Assembly (NCBI GenBank): GCA_036926295.1
Contig: JAVFKF010000015.1
Coordinates: 71,326,501-71,390,500, forward strand
DNA length: 64,000 nucleotides
DNA from: Pachydiplax longipennis
Lineage: Eukaryota; Arthropoda; Insecta; Odonata; Libellulidae
Direction of reading: 5' to 3'
Position numbers and translations under genes: made by a program
Shown: positions 41,456 through 52,618 of the stretch, piece by piece
Numbering within the stretch: the stretch's first letter is position 1
How the letters are laid out: every line of letters starts with the position of its first letter
Notes under the pieces: generated by a model
What the model was told of the DNA's origin: nothing
Databases searched by the model: none
What the model saw: the letters and a program-made list of their open reading frames with translations, nothing else

Positions 41456-44400
41456 CTTTCGGCTAAATTTAGAAGATTTGTTGAAAATCCTGCTAAATAA
41501 TCCTTTTTTTGGAGCAAATTTTTGCTTAATCTGGAATATTTTTCAAAAATCTTGCTTAAGAAGCCGTTTTCGGAGCAAATTTCGGCTTAAATTGGATGAT
41601 TTTCCAAAAATCTTGCCAAAAAAACTGTTTTCGGAGCAAATTTCGGCTTAATAGTAAAGATTTTTTCGAAAATCTTTAGCAAATAAGACGTTTATTGAGG
41701 AAATTTCGTCTTTATTTGGAAGATTTATATAAAATCTTGCTAAATAAGCTGTTTTTGGAGCAAATTTCGCCTTATTTTGGAAGATTTTTTCGAAAATCTT
41801 GCCACATAAGGCGTTTTCGGATCAAATTTCGGCTTATTTTGGACGTTTTTTGAGAAATCATGCCAAATAAGGCGTTTTCGGAGCAAATTTTGGCTAAATT
41901 TAGAAGATTTGTTGAAAATCTTGCTAAATAAACCTTTTTTCGGAGCAAATTTCGGCTTAATCTGGAATATTTTTCGAAAACCTTGTCAAATACGACCATT
42001 ATAGAAGAAATTTCGGTTTTATTTGGAAGATTTATTTAAAATCTTGCTAAATAAGCCGTTTTCTGAGCAAATTTTGGCTTAATCTGGATGATTTGTTGAA
42101 AATCCTGCTAAATAAAATGTTTTTGGATGAAATTTCGCCTTATTTTGGAAGATTTTTCGTAAATCTTGCCAATTAAGGCGTTTTCGGATCATATTTCGGC
42201 TAAATTTAGATAATTTTTTTGGAAAATCTTGCTAAATAAGACGTTTTTTGAGGAAATTTCGGCTTCATTTGAAAGATTTATCTAAAATCTAGCTAAATAA
42301 GCAGTTTTCAGCGCAAAGTTCGGCTAAATTTCGAAGATTTTTTCGAAAATCTTGAAAAATAAGCCGTTTTCAAAGGAAATTTCGGCTTATTTTGGAAGTT
42401 TTTTGAGAAATCTTGCCAAATAAGGAGTTTTCGGATCAAATTTCGGCTAAATTTAGAAGATTTGTTGAAAATCTTGCTAAATAAGCCTTTTTTTGGAGCA
42501 AATTTTGACTTAATCTGAAATATTTTTCAAAAATCTTGCTAAATAAGCCGTTTTCGGAGCAAATTTCGGCTTATTTTGGAAGTTTTTTGAGAAATCTTGC
42601 CAAATAAGGCGTTTTCGGATCATGTTTCGGCTAAATTTGGAAGATTTTTTCGAAAATCCTGCTAAATAAGCCGTTTTCAGAGCAAATTTCTGCTTAATAT
42701 GGAAGATTTTTTCGAAAATCTTGCTAAATAAGCCGTTATCAAAGGAAATTTCTGCTTATTTTGGAGGTTTTTTGAGAAATCTTGCCAAATAAGGCGTTTT
42801 CGGATCAAATATCGGTTAAATTTAGATTATATGTTGAAAATCTTGCTAAATAAGCATTTTTTGGAGCTTATTTTGCCTTAATCTGGAATATTTTTCAAAA
42901 ATCTTGCCAAAAAAACCGTTTTCGGAGCAAATTTCGGCTTAAATTGGATGATTTACCAAAAATCTTGTCAAAAAAACCGTTTCCGGAGCAAATTTCGGCT
43001 TAATTTGCAAGATTTTTTCGAAAATCTTGTCAAATAAGACGTTTATTGAGGAAATTTCGGTTTTATTTGGATGATTTACCAAAAATCTTGCCAAAAAAAC
43101 CGTTTTCGGAGCAATTTTCGGCTTAATATGGAAGTTTTTTTCGAAAATATTGCCAAATAAGACGTTTATTTTGGAAATTTCGGCTTTATTTGGAAGATTT
43201 ATCTAAAATCTTGCTAAATATGCCGTTGTCGGAGCAAATTTTGGCTTAATCTGGAAGATTTGTTGAAAATCTTGCTAATTAAGCTGTTTTTGGAGCAAAT
43301 TTCGCCTTATTTTGGAAGTTTTTTTCGAAAATTTTACCACATTAGGCGTTTTCGGATCAAGTTTCGGCTAAATTTAGAAGATTTTTTCGAAAATCTTGAA
43401 AAATAAGCCGTTATCAAAGGAAATTTCGGCTTATTTTTGAGGTTTTTTGAGAAATCTTGCCAAATAAGGCGTTTTCGGATCAAAATTCGGCTAAATTTAG
43501 ATTATTTGTTGAAAATCTTGCTAAATAAGCCTTTTTTTGGAGCTAATTTTTCCTTAATCTGGAATATTTTTCAAAAATTTTGCTAAATAAGCTGTTTTTG
43601 GAGCAAATTTCGCCTTATTTTGGAAGTTTTTTTCGAAAATCTTTCCACATAAGGCGTTTTTGGATCAAATTTCGGCTTAATTTGGAAGAATTTTTCAAAA
43701 ATCATGCTAAATAAGCTGTTTTCAGAGGATATTTCGGCTAAATTTGAAAGATTTTTACGAAAATCTTGCCAAATAAACATTTTTCGGAGCAATTTTCGGC
43801 TTATTTTGGAAGATTTTTTCGAAAATATTGCCAATTACGGCGTTTTCGGATCAAATTTCGGCTAAATTTAGAAGATTTTTCGAAAATCTTGCTAAATGAG
43901 CCGTTTTCAGATCAAATTTTGACTTAATTTGGATGACTTTCCAAAAATTTTGCCAAATAAACACTTTTCGGAGCAAAATTCCGCTTAATTTGGAAGATTT
44001 TTTCGAAAATCTTGTGAAATACGTTGTTTTTTGAGGAAATTTGGTCTTTATTTGGAAGATTTATCTAAAATCTTGCAAAAATAAGCTGTTTCTGGAGCAA
44101 ATTTCGCCTTATTTTGGAATATTTTTTAAATCATGCCAAATTTGCCGTTTTCGTATCAAATTTCGGCTAAATGTAGAAGATTTTTTCAAAAATGTTGCTA
44201 AATAAGCTGTTTTCAGAGGAAATTTCCGCTAATTTAAAAGATTTTTTCGAAAATCTTGCCAAATAAACCGTTTTCGGAGCAATTTTCGGCTTAATATGGA
44301 AGATTTTTTCGAAAATATTGCCATATAAGACGTTTATTTTGGAAATTTCGGCTTTATTTGGAAGATTTATCTAAAATCTAGCTAAATATGCAGTTGTCGG

Positions 44401-46349
44401 AGCAAATTTTGGCTTAATCTGGAAGATTTTTTGAAAATCTTGCTAAAAAAGCTGTTTTCGAGCAAATTTCGCCTTATTTTGGAAGATTTTTGAAAAATCT
44501 TGGCAAATTAGCCGTTTCTGGATCAACTTTCGGCTTAATTTGGAAGATTTTTTGAAATTCTTGCTAAGTAAGCTGTTTTCAGAGGAAATTTCGGCTAATT
44601 TAAGAAGATTCTTTTGAAAATCTATCTAAATAGGCCTTTTTCGGATCAAATTTCGGTTTAATTTGGAAGGTTTTTTCGAAAATATTGTCAAATACGACAT
44701 TTATAGAGGAAAATTCGGCTTTATTCTGGAAGATTTGTTAGAAATCTTGCTAAATAAGCTATTTCTTGAACATATTTTGCCTTTTTTTGAAAGGTTTTTC
44801 AGAAATCTTGCCATATAAGGCATTTCGGATCAAATTTCGGCATAATTAAGATTTTTTCGAAAATCTTAATAAGTAAGCCGTTTTCAGGACAAAGTTCGGC
44901 TTTATTTGGAAGTTTTCTCAGAAATGTTGCCAAATAAGGCGTTTTCGGATCAAATTTCGGCTAAATTTAGAAGATTTGTTGAAAATCTTTCTAAAGAAGC
45001 CTTTTTCGGAGCAAATTTTGGCTAAATGTAGAAGATTTTTTCGAAAATCTTGCCAAATAAGACGTTTATTGTGGAAATTTCGGCTTTATTTGGAAGATTT
45101 CTCTAAAATCTTGCTAAATATGCCGTTTTCGGAGAAAATTTTGGCTTAATCTGGAAGACTTGTTGAAAATCTTGCTAAATAAAATGTTTCTGGAGCAAAT
45201 TTCGCCTTATTTTGGAAGATTTTTTCGAAAATATTGCCAATTAAGGCGTTTTCGGATCAAATTTCCGCTAAATGTAGAAGATTTTTTCGAAAATCTTGCC
45301 AAATAAACCGTTTTCGGATTAAATTTCCGCTTAATTTGGAAGATTTTTTCGAAAATCTTGTCAAATACGATGTTTTTTGAAGAAATTTCGTCTTTATTTC
45401 GAAGATTTATCTAAAATCTTTCTAAATATGCAATTTTCGGAGGGAATTTTGGATTAATCTGCGAGATTTGTTGAAAATCGTGCTAAATAAGCTATTTTTG
45501 GAGCAATGTTCGGCTTAATTTCGAAGATTTTTTCGAAAATCTGGAAAAATAAGCCGTTATCAAATGAAATTTTGGCTTATTTTGGAGGTTCTTTGAGAAA
45601 TCTTGCCAAATAAGGCGTTCTCGGATCAAATTTCGGCTAAATTCAGATTATTTGTTGAAAATCATCCTAAATAAGCCTTTTTTGGAGCAAATTTTGCCTT
45701 AAGCTGGAATATTTGTCAAAAATCTTGCTAAATAAGCCGTTTCGGAGCAAATTTCGGCTTAATTTGGAAGATTTTTTCGAAAATCTTCTCAAATAAGACG
45801 TTTATTGAGGAAATTTCGGTTTTATTTGGAAGATTTATCTAAAATCTTGATAAATATGGAGTTTTCGGAGCAAATTTTGGCTTAATCTGCAAGATTTGTT
45901 GAAAATCATGCTACATAAGCTTTTTTGGAGCAAATTTCGCCTTATTTTGATAGATTTTTTCGAAAATCTTGCCACATAAAGCGTTTTCGGATCAAGTTAC
46001 AGCTAAATTTAGAAGATTTTTTCGAAAATCTTGCTAAATAAACCGTTTTCAGAGCAAAGTTCGGCTTAATTTCGTAGATTTTTCCGAAATACGAGATAAA
46101 TAAAACGTTTTCGGATTAAATTTCCGCTTAATTTGGAAGATTTTTTCGAAAATCTTGTCAAATACGATGTTTTTGAAGAAATTTCGTCTTTATTTCGAAG
46201 ATTTATATAAAATCTTGCAACAATAAGCTGTTTTTGGAGCACATTTTGGCCTAATCTGGAAGATTTGTTGAAAATCTTGCTAATTAAGCGGTTTATGGAT
46301 CAAATTTCGGCTTAATTTAAATGATTTTCCAAAAATCTTCCCAAAAATC

Positions 46350-49300
46350 CGTTTTCGGAGCAAATTTCGGCTTAATTTGGAAGATTTTTGAAAAATCTTG
46401 GCAAAGTAGCCGTTTTTGTTTCAAATTTCGGCTTAATTTGGATGATTTTCCAAAAATCTTCCCAAAAAAACCGTTTTCGGAGCAAATTTCGGCTTAATTT
46501 CGAAGATTTTTTCGAAAATCTTGTCAAATAACGTTTATTGAGGAAATTTCGGTTTTATTTGGTAGATTTACCTTAAATCTTGCTAAATAAGCCGTTTTCG
46601 GAGCAAATTTCGGCTTAATCTGGAATATTTGTTGAACATCTTGCTAAATAAAATGTTTTTGGAGGTAATTTAGCCTTATTTTGGAAGATTTTTTCGAAAA
46701 TCTTGCTAAATAAACCGTTTTCAGAGCAAATTTCGGCTTCATTTGGATGATTTTTTCGAAAATCTTGCTAAATAAGCCGTTTTCGTAGCAAATACCGGCA
46801 TAATTTGGAAGATTTTTTCAAAAATCTTGCTAAATAAGCCGTTTTAGGAGCAAATTTCGGCTTATTTTGGAAGATTTATCAGAAATCTTGCCAAATAAGG
46901 CGTTTTCGGATCAAATTTCGGCTAATTTAAAGAGATTTTTTCGAAAATCTTCCTAAATAAGCTGTTTTCAGAGGATATTTCTGCTAATTTAAGAAGATTT
47001 TTTTGAAAATCTATCTAAATAGGCCTTTTTCGGATCAAATTTCGGCTTAATTTGGAAGATTTTTTCGAAAATATTGTCAAATACGACATTTATAGAGGAA
47101 AATTCGGCTTTATTCTGGAAGATTTGTTAGAAATCTTGCTAAATAAGCTGTTTCTTGAGCATATTTCGCCTTTTTTTGAAAGGTTTTTCAGAAATCTTGC
47201 CATATAAGCCGTTTTCAGAACAAAGTTCGGCTTTATTTGGAAGTTTTCTCAGAAATGTTGCCAAATAAGGCGTTTTCGGATCAAATTTCGGCTAAATTTA
47301 GAAGATTTGTTGAAAATCTTTCTAAAGAAGCCTTTTTTTGAGCAAATTTCGCCTTAATCTGGATAATTTTTAAAAAATCTTGGCAAATTAGCCGTTTTTC
47401 GATCAAATTTCGGCTTAATTTCGATGATTTTTCAGAAATCTTGCTAAATAAGCCGTTTTCAGTGCAAATTTCAGCTTATTTTGGAAGATTTTTTCGAAAA
47501 TCTTGATAAATGAGCCATTTTCAAAGGAAATTTCGGCTTATTTTGGATGATTTTTCAGAAACCTTGCAAAATTAGTCGTTTTCGGATCAAATTTCAGCTA
47601 AAATAAGAAGATTTGTTGAAAATCTTGCTAAATAAAATGTTGTTGGAGGAAATTTAGCCTTAATTTGGAAGATTTTTCGTAAATCTTGCCAATTAAGGCG
47701 TTTTCGGATCAAATTTCGGCTAAATTAATGAGATTATTTCGAAAATCATACTAAATAAGCCGTTTTCAGAGCAAATTTTAGCTTCATTTGGAAGATTTTT
47801 TCGAAAATCTTGATTAATAAGCCATTTTCAAAGAAAATTTCGGCTTAATTTGGATGATTTTTCGAAAATCTTGCCACATAAGGCGTTTTGGGATCAAATT
47901 TCGGCTAAATTTAGAAGATTTTTTCGAAAATCTTGCTAAATAAGCCGTTTTCAGAGAAAAGTTCGGCTTAATTTCGGAGATATTTTCGAAAAACGTGATA
48001 AATAGGCCGTTTTCAAAGAAAATTTCGGTTTATTTTGGAGGTTTTTTGAGAAATCTTGCCAAATAAGGCGTTTTCGGAGCAAATTTCGGCTTAATTTGGA
48101 AGATTTTTGAAAAATCTTGGCAAAGTAGCCGTTTTTGTTTCAAATTTCGGCTTAATTTGGATGATTTTCCAAAAATCTTCCCAAAAAAACCGTTTTCAGA
48201 GCAAATTTCGGCTTAATTTCGAAGATTTTTTCGAAAATCTTGTCAAATAACGTTTATTGAGGAAATTTCGGTTTTATTTGGTAGATTTACCTTAAATCTT
48301 GCTAAATAAGCCGTTTTCGGAGCAAATTTCGGCTTAATCTGGAATATTTGTTGAACATCTTGCTAAATAAAATGTTTTTGGAGGTAATTTAGCCTTATTT
48401 TGGAAGATTTTTTCGAAAATCTTGCTAAATAAACCGTTTTCAGAGCAAATTTCGGCTTCATTTGGATGATTTTTTCAAAAATCTTGCTAAAGATGCCGTT
48501 TTCGTAGCAAATACCGGCATAATTTGGAAGATTTTTTCAAAAATCTTGCTAAATAAGCCGTTTTAGGAGCAAATTTCGGCTTATTTTGGAAGATTTATCA
48601 GAAATCTTGCCAAATAAGGCGTTTTCGGATCAAATTTCGGCTAATTTAAAGAGATTTTTTCGAAAATCTTGCTAAATAAGCTGTTTTCAGAGGATATTTC
48701 TGCTAATTTAAGAAGATTTTTTTGAAAATCTATCTAAATAGGCCTTTTTCGGATCAAATTTCGGCTTAATTTGGAAGATTTTTTCGAAAATATTGTCAAA
48801 TACGACATTTATAGAGGAAAATTCGGCTTTATTCTGGAAGATTTGTTAGAAATCTTGCTAAATAAGCTGTTTCTTGAGCATATTTCGCCTTTTTTTGAAA
48901 GGTTTTTCAGAAATCTTGCCATATAAGCCGTTTTCAGAACAAAGTTCGGCTTTATTTGGAAGTTTTCTCAGAAATGTTGCCAAATAAGGCGTTTTCAGAT
49001 CAAATTTCGGCTAAATTTAGAAGATTTGTTGAAAATCTTTCTAAAGAAGCCTTTTTTTGAGCAAATTTCGCCTTAATCTGGATAATTTTTAAAAAATCTT
49101 GGCAAATTAGCCGTTTTTCGATCAAATTTCGGCTTAATTTCGATGATTTTTCAGAAATCTTGCTAAATAAGCCGTTTTCAGTGCAAATTTCAGCTTATTT
49201 TGGAAGATTTTTTCGAAAATCTTGATAAATGAGCCATTTTCAAAGGAAATTTCGGCTTATTTTGGATGATTTTTCAGAAACCTTTAGTTAAATAAGAAGA

Positions 49301-49785
49301 TTTGTTGAAAATCTTGCTAAATAAAATGTTGTTGGAGGAAATTTAGCCTTAATTTGGAAGATTTTTCGTAAATCTTGCCAATTAAGGCGTTTTCGGATCA
49401 AATTTCGGCTAAATTAATGAGATTTTTTCGAAAATCATACTAAATAAGCCGTTTTCAGAGCAAATTTTAGCTTCATTTGGAAGATTTTTTCGAAAATCTT
49501 CATTAATAAGCCATTTTCAAAGAAAATTTCGGCTTAATTTGGATGATTTTTCGAAAATCTTGCCACATAAGGCGTTTTGGGATCAAATTTCGGCTAAATT
49601 TAGAAGATTTTTTCGAAAATCTTGCTAAATAAGCCGTTTTCAGAGAAAAGTTCGGCTTAATTTCGGAGATATTTTCGAAAAACGTGATAAATAGGCCGTT
49701 TTCAAAGGAAATTTCGGCTTATTTTGGAGGTTTTTTGAGAAATCTTGCCAAATAAGGCGTTTTCGGAGCAAATTTCGGCTTTATT
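46350..49785 (+). repeat. 1,719-bp tandem duplication in super-HOR III
   Basis: The monomer with GCAAAGTAGCCGTTTTTG occurs at about 46,401 and 48,120. Other markers, such as GAAGATTTATCAGAAATC and CAGTGCAAATTTCAGC, repeat at the same 1,719-bp spacing. Near 49,281 the second copy has lost about 30 bp (the offset falls to 1,689 by 49,650). It ends near 49,785, where the series switches back to the one seen at 24,790. Confidence 0.88.
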
Positions 49786-52579
49786 TGGATGATTTTCCAA
49801 AAATCTTGCGAAAAAAACCGTTTTCAGAGCAAATTTCGGCTTTATTTGGAAGATTTATCTAAAATCTTGCTAAATATGCAGTTTTCGGAGCAAATTTTGG
49901 CTTAATCTGGAAGATTTTTTGAAAATCTTCCTAATTAAGCTGTTTTTGGAGCAAATTTCGCCTTATTTTGGATGCTTTTTTCGAAAATCTTACCACAATG
50001 CGTTTTCGGATCATGTTTCGGCTAAATTTAGAAGATTTTTTCGAAAATCCTGCTAAATATGCCGTTTTCAGAGCAAAGTTCGGCTTAGTTTCGAATATTT
50101 TTTCGAAAATCTTGATAAATATGACGTTTTCAAAGGAAATTTTGGCTTATTTTGGAAGTTTTTTGAGAAATCTTGCCAAATAATGCGTTTTCGGAATAAA
50201 TTTCGGCTAAATTTAGAAGATTTGTTGAAAATCTTACTAAATAAGCCTTTTTTTGGAGCAAATTTTGCCTTAATCTGGAATATTTTTTCAAAAATCTTGC
50301 TAAATAAACTGTTTTCGGACCGAATTTCGACTTATTTTGGAAGATTTTTCGAAAATCTTGTCAAATAAGCCGTTTTTGGAGCAATTATCGGCTTAATCTG
50401 GAAGATTTGCTGAAAATCTTGCTGAATAAAATGTTGTTGGAGGAAATTTAGCATTAATTTGGAAGATTTTTCGTAAATCTTTCCAATTAAGGCGTTTTCG
50501 GATCAAATTTCGGCTAAATTAATGAGATTTTTTCGAAAATCATACTAAATAAGCCGTTTTCAGAGCAAATTTTAGCTTCATTTGGAAGATTTTTTCGAAA
50601 ATCTTGATTAATAAGCCATTTTCAAAGAAAATTTCGGCTTAATTTGGATGATTTTTCGAAAATCTTGCCACATAAGGCGTTTTGGGATCAAATTTCGGCT
50701 AAATTTAGAAGATTTTTTCGAAAATCCTGCTAAATAAGCCGTTTTCAGAGCAAATTTCTGCTTAATTTGGAAGATTTTTTCAAAAATCATACTAAATAAG
50801 CCGTTTTCAGAGCAAATTTCAGCTTCATTTGGAAGATTTTTTCGAAAATCTTGATAAATAAGCCATTCTCAAAGGAAATTTCGGCATAATTTGGATGATT
50901 TTTCGAAAATCTTGCCAAATAAACCGTTTTCGGAGCAATTTTCGGTTTAATGTGGAAGATTTTTTCGAAAATATTGCCAAAAAAGACGTTAATTTTGGAA
51001 ATGTCGGCTTTATTTGGAAGATTTTTTCGAAAATCTTCAAAAATAAGCCGTTATCAAAGGAAATTTCGGCTTATTTTGGAGGTTTTTTAGAAATCTTGCC
51101 AAATATGGGGTTTTCGGATCAAATTTCGGCTTAATTTCGAAGATTTTTACGAAGATCTTGATAAATAAGCCGTTTTCAAAGAAAAATTTCGGCTTATTTT
51201 GGAAGTTTTTTGAGAAATCTTGCCAAATAAGGGGTTTTCGGATCAAATTTCGGCTAAATTTAGAAGATTTGTTGAAAATCTTGCTAAATAAATCTTTTTT
51301 GGAGCAAATTTCGCCTTAATCTGGAATATTTTTTAAAAAATCTTGCTAAATAAGCTGTTTTTGGAGCAAATTTTGGCTTAATTTGGAAAATCTTGCTAAA
51401 TAAGACGTTTATTGAGGAAATTTCGGCTTCATTTGGAAGATATATCTAAAATCTTGCTAAATAAGCCGTTTTCAGAGCAAAGTTCGGCTTAATTTCGAGG
51501 ATTTTTTCGAAAATCTTCAAAATAAGCAGTTGTCAAAGGAAATTTCGGCTTAATTTGAAAGATTTTTTCGAAAATCTTGTCAAATAAGACGTTTATTGAG
51601 GAAATTTCGGCTTTATTTGGAAGATTTATCTTAAATCTTGCTAAGTAAGCCGTTTTCGGATCAAATTTCGGCTAAATTTAGAAGATTTGTAGAAAATCTT
51701 GCTAAATATGCCTTTTTTTGGAGCAAATATCGACTTAATCTGGAATATTTTTCAAAAATCTTGCTGAATAAATCTTTTTTTGGAGCCAATTTCGCCTTAA
51801 TCTGTATTATTCTTGAAAAATCTTGCTAAATAAGCCGTTTTCGGATCAAATTTCGGCTAAATTAATGAGATTTTTTCGAAAATCTTACTAAATAAATTAA
51901 TACTAAATAAATTTCGAAAATCTTGTCAAATAAGACGTTTATTGAGGAAATTTCTGTTTTATTTCGAAGATTTATCGTAAATCTTGCCAATAAAGGCGTT
52001 TTCGGTCAAATTTCGGCTAAATTAATGAGATTTTTTCGAAAATCATACTAAATAAGCCGTTTTCAGAGCAAATTTCAGCTTCATTTGGAAGATTTTTTCG
52101 AAAACCTTGATAAATAAGCCATTCTCAAAGGAAAGTTCGGCTTTATTTGGATGATTTCTCGAAAATCTTGCCAAATAAACCGTTTTCGGAGCCAATTACG
52201 GCTTAATTTGGACGATTTTTCGAAAATCTTGCCACATAAGGCGTTTTCGGATCAATTTTCGGCTAAATTTAGAAGATTATTTTGAAAATCTTGCTAAATA
52301 AGCCGTTTTCAGAGCAAAGTTCGGCTTACTTTCGAGGATTTTTTCGAAAATCTTGAAAATAAGCAGTTGTCAAAGGAAATTTCGGCTTAATTTGAAAGAT
52401 TTTTTCGAAAATCTTGTCAAATATGACGTTTATTGAGGAAATTTCGGCTTTATTTGGAAGATTTATCTTAAATCTTGCTAAGTAAGCCGTTTTCGGATCA
52501 AATTTCGGCTAAATTTAGAAGATTTGTAGAAAATCTTGCTAAATATGCCTTTTTTTGGAGCAAATATCGACTTAATCTT

Positions 52580-52618
52580 GAATTTCCACAATAAACGTCC
52601 TATTTGGCAATTTTTTCG
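52580..52618 (-). repeat. Inverted satellite module (copy 4 of 4)
   Basis: Same inverted segment within super-HOR copy III, 13,861 bp after the copy at 38,719. It confirms the alignment of the three super-units. Confidence 0.85.

Larger units (their letters stand above)
33780..42560 (+). repeat. Super-HOR copy II (~8.8 kb)
   Basis: Block order is the same as copy I but more compact. C is about 33,780-37,220, E about 37,250-38,100, F about 38,100-38,880 (single copy with one inverted module at 38,719), and D about 38,900-41,455 with its own 1,147-bp duplication. The segment 32,480-33,780 ahead of it recurs at about 42,570-43,715 and acts as a linker block (G) between super-units. In the G block the offset between copies falls from 10,108 to 9,936 bp. 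Confidence 0.78.
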
